Shown piece after piece: positions 8,268 through 15,871 of a stretch of 45,510 nt of DNA. The translations under genes were made by a program, and so were the position numbers. Source of the stretch: Lachnospiraceae bacterium (GTDB lineage Bacteria; Bacillota; Clostridia; Lachnospirales; Lachnospiraceae); assembly GCA_014804605.1 (NCBI GenBank), contig JAAUZM010000005.1, positions 127,619 through 173,128 of the forward strand, written 5' to 3'. A model generated the notes under the pieces. The model was not told the DNA's origin. It was given only the letters and a program-made list of their open reading frames with translations, and ran no database searches. Positions within the stretch are counted from its first letter, which is position 1; the number at the start of each line of letters is the position of its first letter.

Positions 8268-8747
8268 CTACCTTCTTGTTCCGCGTGTTGACATGTTGGA
8301 AGCGGTATTGTTGTTCGTGCTGCCGGTACCTGTCACGTCGTCTACCATATTCTCCACGCCGTTGGCGGCATCGTCAATTACATCGGAAACTGCGTTGCCA
8401 GCGTCACCGACTGCGTCGCCTACGTTATCGAGCATGGTGTCGCCAGTTGTGTCTCCGGCGGTTACGTCGTTGACATTGTCATTTTTGCCTGTGTTGCCTG
8501 TGGCTGTATCGTTTGCCGTGTTGTTCGCGGTGCCGTTAGCAGTACCGTTGTCCGTAATGTCTTGGGATGTCCCTGTGCCGCCTGTAGTTCCCGTATTCGC
8601 GTTGGTATCATTACCCGTACCGGAATCGGCAGCGGTGGAATTGTTGTTGCCATTGCCTGTCGCGTTGTCGTTTGTGCCGCAGGCTGTCAGCATGGTCATG
8701 GACAGCGCCATGAGAGAAACAAGTAACAATGCTTTTACCTTTTTCAT
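8268..8747 (-). CDS. Low-complexity Thr/Asn/Gly/Asp-rich lipoprotein
   Basis: A 159-residue predicted lipoprotein. The signal peptide MKKVKALLLVSLMALSMTML is followed by the lipobox LTAC with the cysteine near residue 23. The mature part is almost wholly Thr, Asn, Gly, Asp and Ala (for example NGTANGTANNTANDTATGN), with a short alternating segment MLDNVGDAVGDAGNAVSDVI that could form an amphipathic helix. It ends in RGTRR. The start at 8747 was chosen because GGAGG lies 5-9 bp upstream. A longer frame to 8855 lacks a signal. No enzymatic domain is seen. It is probably a surface-exposed, disordered envelope lipoprotein. The function is unknown. Confidence 0.75.
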   Translation of the reverse strand: MKKVKALLLVSLMALSMTMLTACGTNDNATGNGNNNSTAADSGTGNDTNANTGTTGGTGTSQDITDNGTANGTANNTANDTATGNTGKNDNVNDVTAGDTTGDTMLDNVGDAVGDAGNAVSDVIDDAANGVENMVDDVTGTGSTNNNTASNMSTRGTRR

Positions 8748-8972
8748 ATTTTCCTCCATTCCGAAGCATAATCGGGCATATCGTGTCGCCCGGGCTTGTG
8801 CTGCTTCTGCATTCATTTGAAACAGTAGGGCTCTTGGCCGGCTACTGTTGTACATAAATTCCGAAAGACAGGATGTTTTAGTGTAAAAACACCTGCTCCT
8901 ATGTTATTATGTCTGTTAGAAAATAAAATATGCACGGCAGACGGCCGGCAATTTGAACCATGGAGGTTAATA

Positions 8973-9779
8973 ATGGAATTTCGACCTTGTATAGATATTC
9001 ACAACGGAAGCGTCAAACAGATTGTAGGCAGCAGCCTGAGCGATCAGGGTGATACGGCGCAGGAAAATTATGTGTCCGGTCAGGATGCGGCATTTTATGC
9101 CGGACTGTATCGTGAATATAACATCACAAACGGGCATATTATAATGTTGAATCCGGTTACGTCACCTTACTACGAGGCGACGAAAAAGCAGGCGCTTAGC
9201 GCGCTTTATGCATATCCGGGCGGTTTGCAGGTGGGCGGCGGTATCACACCTGAGAATGCCGGTGAGTTTCTGTCCGCCGGAGCAAGTCATGTGATCGTTA
9301 CATCTTATGTTTTTAAAAACGGACAGATCCGGTACGATCATATAGAGAATATGGTGCGGGAAGTGGGCAGAGAACGACTTGTTTTGGATTTAAGCGCGAG
9401 GAAGAAGGAGAACCGCTACTTTATTGTAACCGACAGATGGCAGAAATATACCGATGTGGAATTGACGGAGCGTACGTTAGATGAGCTGTCGGATTACTGC
9501 GATGAATTTCTGGTTCATGCTGTGGACGTGGAGGGAAAGGCAGAAGGCATTGAGGAAGAACTGGCACGTCTGTTAGGCGACTGGGGTAAGCTGCCGGTCA
9601 CTTACGCCGGCGGTGTGCACAGCATGGAGGATCTGCGTCTGTTAAAGAGCATCGGCAGGGACAGAGTGAATGTAACTGTGGGAAGTGCATTGGATCTGTT
9701 CGGCGGCAGCATGAAATTTGAGGAAGTGCTTCGGGAATGCCAAGGAATTTCTTATACAATAAAAAAACCTGCCGAATGA
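8973..9779 (+). CDS. hisA: HisA, eukaryotic (HIS6)-type ProFAR isomerase
   Basis: A 268-residue TIM-barrel isomerase that opens the ribose ring of ProFAR to PRFAR in histidine synthesis. The sequence follows the fungal/plant HIS6 pattern rather than ordinary bacterial HisA: RPCIDIHNGSVKQIVG at the N terminus, LQVGGGI near residue 73, VIVTSYVF, LVLDLSARK, EFLVHAVDVEGK with the second catalytic Asp region, VTYAGGVHSMEDL and VGSALDLFGG. The start at 8973 has TGGAGG upstream. The upstream frame to 8901 is unsupported. No other his gene is near, so it stands alone here. The stop codon lies inside the terminator hairpin at 9762-9790. Confidence 0.9.
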   Translation: MEFRPCIDIHNGSVKQIVGSSLSDQGDTAQENYVSGQDAAFYAGLYREYNITNGHIIMLNPVTSPYYEATKKQALSALYAYPGGLQVGGGITPENAGEFLSAGASHVIVTSYVFKNGQIRYDHIENMVREVGRERLVLDLSARKKENRYFIVTDRWQKYTDVELTERTLDELSDYCDEFLVHAVDVEGKAEGIEEELARLLGDWGKLPVTYAGGVHSMEDLRLLKSIGRDRVNVTVGSALDLFGGSMKFEEVLRECQGISYTIKKPAE

Positions 9780-9790
9780 CAGGTTTTTTC
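9762..9790 (+). terminator. Terminator overlapping the hisA stop
   Basis: AAAAAACCTG (9762-9771) pairs with CAGGTTTTTT (9780-9789) around an 8-nt loop. The T-run is part of the stem, and the hisA TGA lies in the loop. Confidence 0.85.
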
Positions 9791-9894
9791 TAATCTGTTA
9801 CAATAATATCGCTGATTCTAAATAAAAATTATCATTTATATTTAAGAACAGGTACATCGTAATAGAGATTATGGTGTTACAAGAACGATGTTTC

Positions 9895-10095
9895 TTATAA
9901 CTTTGTTACGTTTACGGCCTGAGGTCCCTTTTCGCCATTAACTACTTCGTACTCAACTGCAGCGCCCTCTTCGAGAGACTTGAAGCCTTCCATGTTGAGT
10001 CCTGAGTAATGAACGAATACATCGTTACCCTGCTCATCAGAGATGAAGCCGTAACCCTTTTGGTTGTTAAACCATTTAACTGTACCTTTGTTCAT
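9895..10095 (-). CDS. Cold-shock domain protein (CspA/CspB family)
   Basis: A 66-residue single cold-shock domain, an RNA/DNA chaperone that melts mRNA secondary structure. RNP1 is KGYGFIS (residues 13-19) and RNP2 is VFVHYS (26-31). The N-terminal [11 protein letters not shown] is classic. Length matches CspB-type proteins. The start at 10095 has GGAGGT upstream; an extension to 10140 is unlikely. Its own promoter is at 10145-10173 with a short leader of roughly 40 nt, unlike the long cspA leader of enterobacteria. Confidence 0.95.
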   Translation of the reverse strand: MNKGTVKWFNNQKGYGFISDEQGNDVFVHYSGLNMEGFKSLEEGAAVEYEVVNGEKGPQAVNVTKL

Positions 10096-10144
10096 CGTAC
10101 ATACCTCCAAAAAATAAAAAATAAATTGTTGTGTCAACATTCAT

Positions 10145-10173
10145 AGAATAGCACATGTCTTTATAAATGTAAA
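10145..10173 (-). promoter_or_regulatory. Promoter of the cold-shock gene
   Basis: On the minus strand TTTACA (10173-10168) and TATTCT (10150-10145) are separated by 17 bp. Confidence 0.65.
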
Positions 10174-10219
10174 GCATTGTTTTTGCGAATCTTTATCAGA
10201 CATGGGTTTTGTGTTTTTC

Positions 10220-10248
10220 TTGTACGGTGAATCAACATATGGTATAGT
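10220..10248 (+). promoter_or_regulatory. Promoter of niaR
   Basis: TTGTAC (10220-10225) and TATAGT (10243-10248) are 17 bp apart, about 85 bp upstream of the niaR start. Confidence 0.6.
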
Positions 10249-10334
10249 TTCTGTAGTGAAATACCGTGCATTGATTCGTATTCTGATGTAAGAGTTGTTA
10301 CGGTGTGATCATATAGATGGAGTGAGCGGAAAGA

Positions 10335-10856
10335 ATGAAGAGTGAAGCGAGGAGACAAGAGATCATAGAAATCTTAAGCGGAGCGAAGGAGGCAGTATCC
10401 GGAACCGAGCTTGCGAGGCGGCTGGGCGTCAGCCGCCAGGTGATTGTACAGGACATGGCGCTGCTGCGGACTTCCTATCGCAATATTATCTCCACCAACA
10501 GGGGATATCTTCTATATGAAGAATCCCCGAAACGGGAGTGGTTCAGAAGAGAGGTCAGGGTCAGACACGGCAGGGAGGATATTGTACGGGAGCTGGACTG
10601 TATCGTGGACGCAGGCGGCTGGGTGGTGGACGTGATTGTGGAGCACGAGATCTATGGGCGGTTGTCCGGTGATCTGGTGATCCGCAGCCGCGCCGATGTG
10701 CGGGAATTTATGCGCAGAGTGGAGGAACATCGGACGAAACCGCTTACCGAGCTAACTGAGGGCATACATTTACACACCATCGAGGCAGAGCGTAAGGAGA
10801 CGCTCGATGCAGTCGAGAAAGCGCTGGCGGAAGCTGGTTTTTTGTGCGGAGAATAG
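10335..10856 (+). CDS. niaR: NiaR-type niacin-responsive transcriptional repressor
   Basis: A 173-residue regulator with an N-terminal winged helix of the HTH_11 type (RRQEIIEILSGAKEAVSGTE, then LARRLGVSRQVIVQDMALLR) and a C-terminal 3H domain named for its conserved histidines. These are visible in VRHGREDI, VIVEHEIYG and GIHLHTIEA. NiaR (YrxA) proteins repress NAD synthesis and niacin uptake genes and respond to niacin. No obvious target gene lies next to it. The start at 10335 has GAGCGGAAAGA upstream. Domain assignment is strong. The regulon cannot be read from this window. Confidence 0.88.
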   Translation: MKSEARRQEIIEILSGAKEAVSGTELARRLGVSRQVIVQDMALLRTSYRNIISTNRGYLLYEESPKREWFRREVRVRHGREDIVRELDCIVDAGGWVVDVIVEHEIYGRLSGDLVIRSRADVREFMRRVEEHRTKPLTELTEGIHLHTIEAERKETLDAVEKALAEAGFLCGE

Positions 10857-10936
10857 TTTTTATGTAAACAAAAGATTGTATTATACATAGTACTTGTGGT
10901 ACAATAGTACTATATACGGGCTGGAGGTGATTTTCG

Positions 10937-11659
10937 TTGAGCGATACAGAAGGCAGCAGGAGAAAGAGAAAGTTTAATTATACATTGATGCTTTTTGCGG
11001 ATTCCAAGGACGGGAGCATTCGGCAGATGGGGATCGGACCGAAGTTAATAGAGGTGTTGGCAGTGATCGTGCTGGCAGCAATCATAATTCTGTCGATTAT
11101 ATGTTACAGATATGCGGAGAGGATAGAGGCTCTGGAGGCGGAGACCGTCAGGCAGCAGGAAGAGATCACGCAGCTGACTGAGGAGAATGCAGACTTGGTT
11201 GCTCTCAGGGAAGAACTGACGGATAAGGTTATTATCTTAAGCGATACGATCAATCAGAAGGTGGAAGAAGAAGAGGCCATGGAGCAGATCAGGGCGCAGG
11301 CGCATATGCCGGTGGGGTTCCCCATGTCTTCATCGGCTTCACTGGAGGAAGCAGATGGTGAGAATCCGATGGTTAAGTTAAACGGCGCTGAGGGCAACAG
11401 TATCATCGCGGCGGCGGACGGCACGGTGGCATCGATTACGACGGACAGCGGTTATCTTCATTGTATCAGGATAGATCATGGGAACGGATACAACAGTATC
11501 TACCGCAATGACGGAGAGGCAATGGTCAAAGAAGGCGATGAAGTAGTCAGAGGAGCGATCCTGTATGTGATCGGCGAAGACAATACGGAGTTGGGATATC
11601 AGATTACCTATGATGAGAAATACATCGATCCCATGGATCTGATTAATATTGACGGATAA
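10937..11659 (+). CDS. Membrane-anchored LytM/M23-like protein, catalytic residues missing
   Basis: A 240-residue single-pass protein with a basic cytosolic N terminus, a transmembrane helix near residues 37-57 (IEVLAVIVLAAIIILSIICY), a coiled coil near 60-105 (EALEAETVRQQEEITQLTEE) and a C-terminal LytM-fold domain (about 145-235: SIIAAADGTVASI, HCIRIDHGNGYNSIY, VKEGDEVVRGAILYVIG). M23 metallopeptidases need an HxxxD and an HxH motif. Here the last motif is YQITYD and the first His is absent, so it is probably an inactive regulator or scaffold of peptidoglycan hydrolases. The start is TTG at 10937 with GGAGGTGA 6-13 bp upstream. The TTG start is unusual but well supported. Confidence 0.8.
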   Translation: MSDTEGSRRKRKFNYTLMLFADSKDGSIRQMGIGPKLIEVLAVIVLAAIIILSIICYRYAERIEALEAETVRQQEEITQLTEENADLVALREELTDKVIILSDTINQKVEEEEAMEQIRAQAHMPVGFPMSSSASLEEADGENPMVKLNGAEGNSIIAAADGTVASITTDSGYLHCIRIDHGNGYNSIYRNDGEAMVKEGDEVVRGAILYVIGEDNTELGYQITYDEKYIDPMDLINIDG

Positions 11660-11710
11660 TGACAGAAGAGCCGGCAGGTCAGCCGGTTCTTCTTTGATAA
11701 GGCGCACGTT

Positions 11711-12004
11711 TCAGGAATTGGAATTCAGGCGCTCGAAGATCATCTCATATCCGTCATTGCCATAGTTGAGGGAACGGTTGACACGGCTGATCGTGGCAGT
11801 TGACGCGCCGGTTTTATCAGCGATTTCCAGATAAGTGCGCTTGTCCTTGAGCATGGAGGCAACCTCGAAACGCTGGGATAAGGACAGCAGTTCATTGACC
11901 GTACACAGATCCTCGAAAAAATTGTAACATTCTTCTCTTGTGTTCAGACACAGTACGGCATCGAATAATCGGTCAACTGCCTCGGTCTTTATTTTTTGAT
12001 TCAT
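11711..12004 (-). CDS. yerC: YerC/YecD-type TrpR-like DNA-binding protein
   Basis: A 97-residue protein of the TrpR-related YerC/YecD family: a helical N-terminal half (EECYNFFEDLCTVNELLSLS) followed by a helix-turn-helix (TYLEIADKTGASTATISRVN, about residues 57-76) and RSLNYGNDGYE. The family is a small repressor-like group of Firmicutes without a well-defined ligand. The start has AGGAGG upstream. It converges with the LytM-like gene across 51 bp. Family assignment is secure; target genes are unknown. Confidence 0.9.
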   Translation of the reverse strand: MNQKIKTEAVDRLFDAVLCLNTREECYNFFEDLCTVNELLSLSQRFEVASMLKDKRTYLEIADKTGASTATISRVNRSLNYGNDGYEMIFERLNSNS

Positions 12005-12156
12005 AGTATAAATCCTCCTATTACGCTATCTATTCGGGGAAAGAAAGCTTGCTTTCGCACGTTAAAACTTTAGCACTTTTGTGTATGAATATACCATGAT
12101 TATGATGTGTTGTAAATAAAATTGTCGGAACAAAATTGTTGCGGCTAATAAAAGAC

Positions 12157-12185
12157 TTGTCATGTAGTAATAAAAACTATATAAT
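12157..12185 (+). promoter_or_regulatory. Promoter of the DUF1836 gene
   Basis: TTGTCA (12157-12162) and TATAAT (12180-12185) have a 17-bp spacer. Downstream, ATATGAT...ATCATAT (about 12222-12244) forms an inverted repeat in the leader that could be an operator. Confidence 0.7.
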
Positions 12186-12284
12186 AAAACATGTATATTA
12201 AATAAGGGAATCAGCTCCGGCATATGATTCCGCCGGTATCATATAGAGAACGAGGCGGTGTGTCGGAAATGGAAGGTGCACAAG

Positions 12285-12938
12285 ATGACGATCAATAATG
12301 AGAATCTGCTGGAGAGCATACTGGAAAGTCTGGACAGAATCGAATATATCAAATCAGAGGATATTCCGGATATTGATCTGTATATGGATCAGGTCACGAC
12401 CTTTATGGAATCACATCTGCGAAGTACTACCAGAGATCCTGCGGAGGATAAGATTCTGACTAAGACAATGATCAATAACTATGCCAAAAATAATCTGCTT
12501 CCGCCGCCAGTGAAGAAGAAATATTCCAAGGAGCATGTGCTGCTGCTTATTTTTATCTACTATTACAAGGGAATACTGTCGATCAGCGATATACAGGAGC
12601 TGTTAGCGCCGATTACGGAAAAGTTTTTTCACGCTTCGGGCGGATTTGATCTGGAGCAGGTCTATGAAGAAGTATTCGGGCTGGAGAGAGAACAGACAGA
12701 TGTGTTGAAAGCGGATCTCGTAGATAAATTCAAGATTGCAGGGCAGACTTTTCAGGATGCGCCGCAGGAGGATCAAGAATTTCTGCAGTTGTTTTCGATG
12801 ATCTGCATGTTAAGCTTTGATGTGTATGTGAAAAAGCTGATCATTGAGAAGATGATAGACGGTCTTACGGAAGGTAAGGAGAAGAAAGAACGAAAAAAAC
12901 CAAAAAAGCAAGAAGACAGTAGCCAAACCGACATCTGA
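12285..12938 (+). CDS. DUF1836 domain protein
   Basis: A 217-residue cytosolic protein with the DUF1836 signature: the segment ILTKTMINNYAKNNLLPPPV followed by KKKYSKEHVLLLIFIYYYKGILSISDI, roughly residues 55-105. The 'MINNYVKxxLIPPP' pattern resembles MerR-like winged-helix recognition, so it is probably a DNA-binding regulator. This is inference. The C-terminal tail is highly basic (EKKERKKPKKQ). The start at 12285 has GGAAGGTG upstream and removes nine unsupported residues. It is transcribed from the promoter at 12157 and followed by the Hpt gene. Confidence 0.75.
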   Translation: MTINNENLLESILESLDRIEYIKSEDIPDIDLYMDQVTTFMESHLRSTTRDPAEDKILTKTMINNYAKNNLLPPPVKKKYSKEHVLLLIFIYYYKGILSISDIQELLAPITEKFFHASGGFDLEQVYEEVFGLEREQTDVLKADLVDKFKIAGQTFQDAPQEDQEFLQLFSMICMLSFDVYVKKLIIEKMIDGLTEGKEKKERKKPKKQEDSSQTDI

Positions 12939-13002
12939 TGTGATATTATTATAACAATGCTTTTAAATATTTATGATGATCATGACAGAATGGAGGGTGA
13001 GA

Positions 13003-13380
13003 ATGGAACCGGTTCGTACCATTAACGATTTAGAAAAAAGGGGATTCGATGTCGAAGAAGGAATTGTGATGTGTGCCGGGGATGAGGAGATTTACTTAGA
13101 AGTTTTGGATGCTGCTCTGGAGGAAGGCAGGGAGAAACTGCCGTTAATCAGAGAGTGTTATGAACGAAAAGATTACGAACGGTATTGTATAGAGATGCAC
13201 GGACTGAAGAACGCCATGAAATCAATCGGTGCAAGTAGGTTGTCCGAGGCGGCCAGAGAGCAGGAGCTGGCTGTCAAAGAGAATCGTTTGAATCTGGTAG
13301 AAGAGAAGGCGGAAGAGGTTCTTGAACAGTACCGGGATGTCATAGATGTGCTGGATGAACTAATGACTAATCTCAAGTAG
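13003..13380 (+). CDS. Histidine phosphotransfer (Hpt) domain protein
   Basis: A 125-residue stand-alone Hpt protein, a four-helix bundle that relays phosphate between a receiver domain and a response regulator. The phosphorylatable His lies in the motif EMHGLKNAMKSIGASRLSEAA, near residue 61, with the expected H-x-L-K-x-x-x-x-x-I-G-A spacing. GDEEIYLEVLDAALEEGREK forms the preceding helix. The start at 13003 has GGAGGGTG upstream. No kinase or receiver gene is adjacent, so its partners are elsewhere. It ends before a strong terminator. Confidence 0.85.
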   Translation: MEPVRTINDLEKRGFDVEEGIVMCAGDEEIYLEVLDAALEEGREKLPLIRECYERKDYERYCIEMHGLKNAMKSIGASRLSEAAREQELAVKENRLNLVEEKAEEVLEQYRDVIDVLDELMTNLK

Positions 13381-13386
13381 AATATA

Positions 13387-13434
13387 AATACGGGTGCTTC
13401 CGAGCTGACGGCTTGCGGGGCACCCGTATTTTAG
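13387..13434. terminator. Bidirectional terminator between Hpt gene and binding-protein gene
   Basis: AATACGGGTGC (13387-13397) pairs exactly with GCACCCGTATT (13420-13430), with a T-run on the plus strand. A weaker A/T run on the other side may also serve the minus-strand gene ending at 13448. Confidence 0.8.
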
Positions 13435-13447
13435 TCTGAATATTCGG

Positions 13448-14467
13448 TCAGTGTGCTGCAGCTTTTGCGTAGGAGGTATCTACCAGATCAGCATAGGGGA
13501 CACGTTCGTCCAATTCACCGGCTTCCTCCAGAATGTTCTGCAAGAGTGTGAAACTGTCCTCCTCGAAGATCAGATCGCTCTTCCATGTTTTTTGGGAAGC
13601 ATAACGATCCACGATGGTGGTGATGGTATCGATATCTGTTCCGTCAAACTGCGGTGCGATGATCTGTGCAATTTCGGCGGAGGAATGGGTCTGCACATAG
13701 TCCATGCCTTTTTGCAGGGCATTGGTGAAGGAAGTAATTATCTCCGGATTTGCCGCAATATAACTCTTCTTGGCTGAGAAGGCAGTGTAGGGAACGTAGC
13801 CGGAGTCCTCGCCAAGTGAAGCTACGACATAACCGTCGCCTTTGGCTTCCAAGGAGGTGGCGTGGGGCTCGAATTCTACCGTGAATTCTGCCTGACCGCC
13901 GGAGAAGGCCGCTGCCGTGGAACCGAAGTCGATGCTTTGGTCAATGGAGAGGTCATTTGCGGGATCGATGCCGTTTTTCTTCAGAATATATTCGAAGACC
14001 ATCTCGGGCATACCGCCGGCTCTGCCGCCGAGTACATCTTTGCCGATCAGCATATCCCAACTAAAATTATCGATCGGTTCTCTGGAAACTAAGAAGTTGC
14101 CGGCCCGCTGAGTCAACTGTGCGAAGTTGACGGCATAGTCGGAAGCTCCTTCCTTATAAGTATAGATCGTACTTTCACTGCCCATGAAACCGATGTCGGC
14201 TTCGCCGGTCAACAGGGCGGTCATGGTCTTGTCGGCACCGAAACCGGTTACCAGCGTCAGATCAATGCCTTCGTCTGCAAAATATCCTTCCTCTATTGCC
14301 ACATACATCGGCGCGTAGAAGATAGAATGGGCTACCTCGTTTAATACGACCGGGGTATTGCCGGAAGCGCCTTTAGAGTCTTTGGCCGTGCCGGCCTGAC
14401 TGCCGCATCCGCTAAGCGCGCCGATCATGAGGAATGTTGTAAGAAGTAAACACAATATTTTTTTCAT
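13448..14467 (-). CDS. SsuA/THI5-type ABC transporter substrate-binding lipoprotein
   Basis: A 339-residue extracytoplasmic binding protein of the NMT1/THI5/SsuA class, which delivers nitrate, sulfonates, taurine or thiamine precursors to ABC importers. The lipoprotein signal MKKILCLLLTTFLMIGALSG ends at GCG (lipid Cys near residue 21). Family features are HSIFYAPMYVAIEEGYFADE, TALLTGEADIGFMGSE and VGGRAGGMPEMVFEYILK-like segments. The length is typical. No permease or ATPase gene is adjacent in the window, so it is an orphan here. Substrate cannot be read from the sequence. The start at 14467 is the only plausible one given the signal peptide. Confidence 0.88.
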   Translation of the reverse strand: MKKILCLLLTTFLMIGALSGCGSQAGTAKDSKGASGNTPVVLNEVAHSIFYAPMYVAIEEGYFADEGIDLTLVTGFGADKTMTALLTGEADIGFMGSESTIYTYKEGASDYAVNFAQLTQRAGNFLVSREPIDNFSWDMLIGKDVLGGRAGGMPEMVFEYILKKNGIDPANDLSIDQSIDFGSTAAAFSGGQAEFTVEFEPHATSLEAKGDGYVVASLGEDSGYVPYTAFSAKKSYIAANPEIITSFTNALQKGMDYVQTHSSAEIAQIIAPQFDGTDIDTITTIVDRYASQKTWKSDLIFEEDSFTLLQNILEEAGELDERVPYADLVDTSYAKAAAH

Positions 14468-14624
14468 AATTTGCTACAAATCCTGTAAGCGCATTTTATT
14501 ATAGACTATGCGGCGGATCGCAATATGTGATTGTTTGAGGGGATACTTCTTATTTTTCAAATTCAGAATTCAGTATCAAAAAAGCTATGAAATGCTTTAG
14601 TTAAGCGCCTCATAGCCCGTTTGC

Positions 14625-14695
14625 AGCGGATAACGGGAATCGAACCCGCCTCTCCAGCTTGGGAAGCTGGCGTTCTACCGATGAACTATATCCGC
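14625..14695 (-). tRNA. tRNA-Gly (CCC anticodon)
   Basis: A 71-nt cloverleaf on the minus strand. The acceptor arms GCGGATA and TATCCGC pair exactly, the anticodon arm is CCAGC-TTCCCAA-GCTGG giving anticodon CCC (glycine), and the T arm is GCGGG-TTCGATT-CCCGT. The discriminator is T (U) and no CCA is encoded. The gene stands alone between the binding-protein and DMT-transporter genes. Confidence 0.95.
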
Positions 14696-14895
14696 ATGAA
14701 ACTAGTATAACAGCAAATGAGGAAAAAGAAAAGCAGAAATTTATAATACTGCAATCACCGCAGCGGGACATGAAAATATAACCGCTGAAAATCCAATGAA
14801 AATATTGCAGTGAAAGAGAAAGCGCGGTAAGGTAAAGATAAAAGCATATCGAAGCAAATATACAAAAGTAATGAGGCCTGATAAGGTCGAAAGGT

Positions 14896-15768
14896 ATGGG
14901 TATAGAAATGATGTGGATACCGTTAGTACTATTATACGGCGTGTTGAAAGGCGTCAGAGAAATTGTCAAAAAGAAGGCATTGGAGAAAAACTCTACCATA
15001 GAGGTATTGTTTATGTATACTTTCCTGTCTTTCCTGTTTGTTTTGCCTGAGGTGAAAGAGGCGGTGGAAATGGAGACAAGGTTTTATCTCTATGTGGCGC
15101 TTAAATCTTTCGTGATCTTTCTGGCGTGGATGTTCAGTTTCAAAGCAATTAAGAAAATGCCCATCAGTCTGTACGGTGTGCTGGATCTGTCCAGAGTGCT
15201 CTTTGCCACGCTGCTTGGGGTATTCGTACTGCAGGAAGTGTTAAATGGTTATCAGGTGGTCGGTCTGCTGTTCGTATCGGCAGGGCTGCTTTTGCTCAAA
15301 TATCAACCGCGCGCCGGGCGGCAGGGAGAAACGGCAGCGCAGAGCGTGGAAATGAAATATGTGATTATGGCGTTTGCCTCCTGTGTGCTCAACGCCGTGT
15401 CCGGGCTTCTGGATAAGCTGTTAATGAAACAGATCAGTAGTGCACAGCTGCAGTTCTGGTATATGTTCTTTCTGGTGACGATGTACCTTGCCTTTATTCT
15501 GTGCACACGTACGCCCGTTAATATACGCAGTATGGCGCGCAATCAGTGGGTGTGGATACTGAGCATATTGTTTGTGATTGCTGATCGGGCGCTCTTTATT
15601 GCAAACGGTATGCCGGGGAGCCGTGTTACGGTGATGACGCTGCTCAAGCAGGCGGGGTGCGTCGTGACGATCTTGGCGGGGCGGTATCTTTTCAAGGAAA
15701 AGAATACGACGCATAAGATGTTTTGTGCGGGGATTATTATTGCGGGAATTGTGATTGCGGTATTATAG
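14896..15768 (+). CDS. EamA/DMT-superfamily transporter
   Basis: A 290-residue integral membrane protein of the drug/metabolite transporter (EamA) type, with about ten hydrophobic helices in two repeats of five. Typical features are the conserved amphipathic stretch AIKKMPISLYGVLDLSRVLF at the middle of the first repeat, VLQEVLNGYQVVGLLFVSAG, and the second-repeat counterpart VTVMTLLKQAGCVVTILAGR followed by YLFKEKNTTHKM. The substrate is unknown; relatives export amino acids or metabolites. The start ATG has GAAAGG just upstream. It is monocistronic as far as can be seen. Confidence 0.85.
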   Translation: MGIEMMWIPLVLLYGVLKGVREIVKKKALEKNSTIEVLFMYTFLSFLFVLPEVKEAVEMETRFYLYVALKSFVIFLAWMFSFKAIKKMPISLYGVLDLSRVLFATLLGVFVLQEVLNGYQVVGLLFVSAGLLLLKYQPRAGRQGETAAQSVEMKYVIMAFASCVLNAVSGLLDKLLMKQISSAQLQFWYMFFLVTMYLAFILCTRTPVNIRSMARNQWVWILSILFVIADRALFIANGMPGSRVTVMTLLKQAGCVVTILAGRYLFKEKNTTHKMFCAGIIIAGIVIAVL

Positions 15769-15813
15769 AGAGAAATATACCAGATGGTACATATGATACA
15801 TATATGAAAATCC

Positions 15814-15843
15814 TTGTGGGAAGATTGCAGTTTATGGTATACT
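15814..15843 (+). promoter_or_regulatory. Promoter of the chemoreceptor gene
   Basis: TTGTGG (15814-15819) and TATACT (15838-15843) are 18 bp apart, about 28 bp upstream of the predicted start codon. Confidence 0.5.
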
Positions 15844-15871
15844 GTGACTTAGATTAACAATAGAGAAAGGT

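Noticed and set aside
8293-8820. Plus-strand frame rich in Val/Pro/Ser opposite the lipoprotein gene
   Set aside because: A mirror of the low-complexity codons; the minus strand has the signal peptide, lipobox and ribosome binding site.
14610-14999. Minus-strand frame spanning the tRNA-Gly
   Set aside because: It contains the tRNA gene (tail LERRVRFPLSAANGL is the translated tRNA), and it overlaps the start of the DMT transporter.
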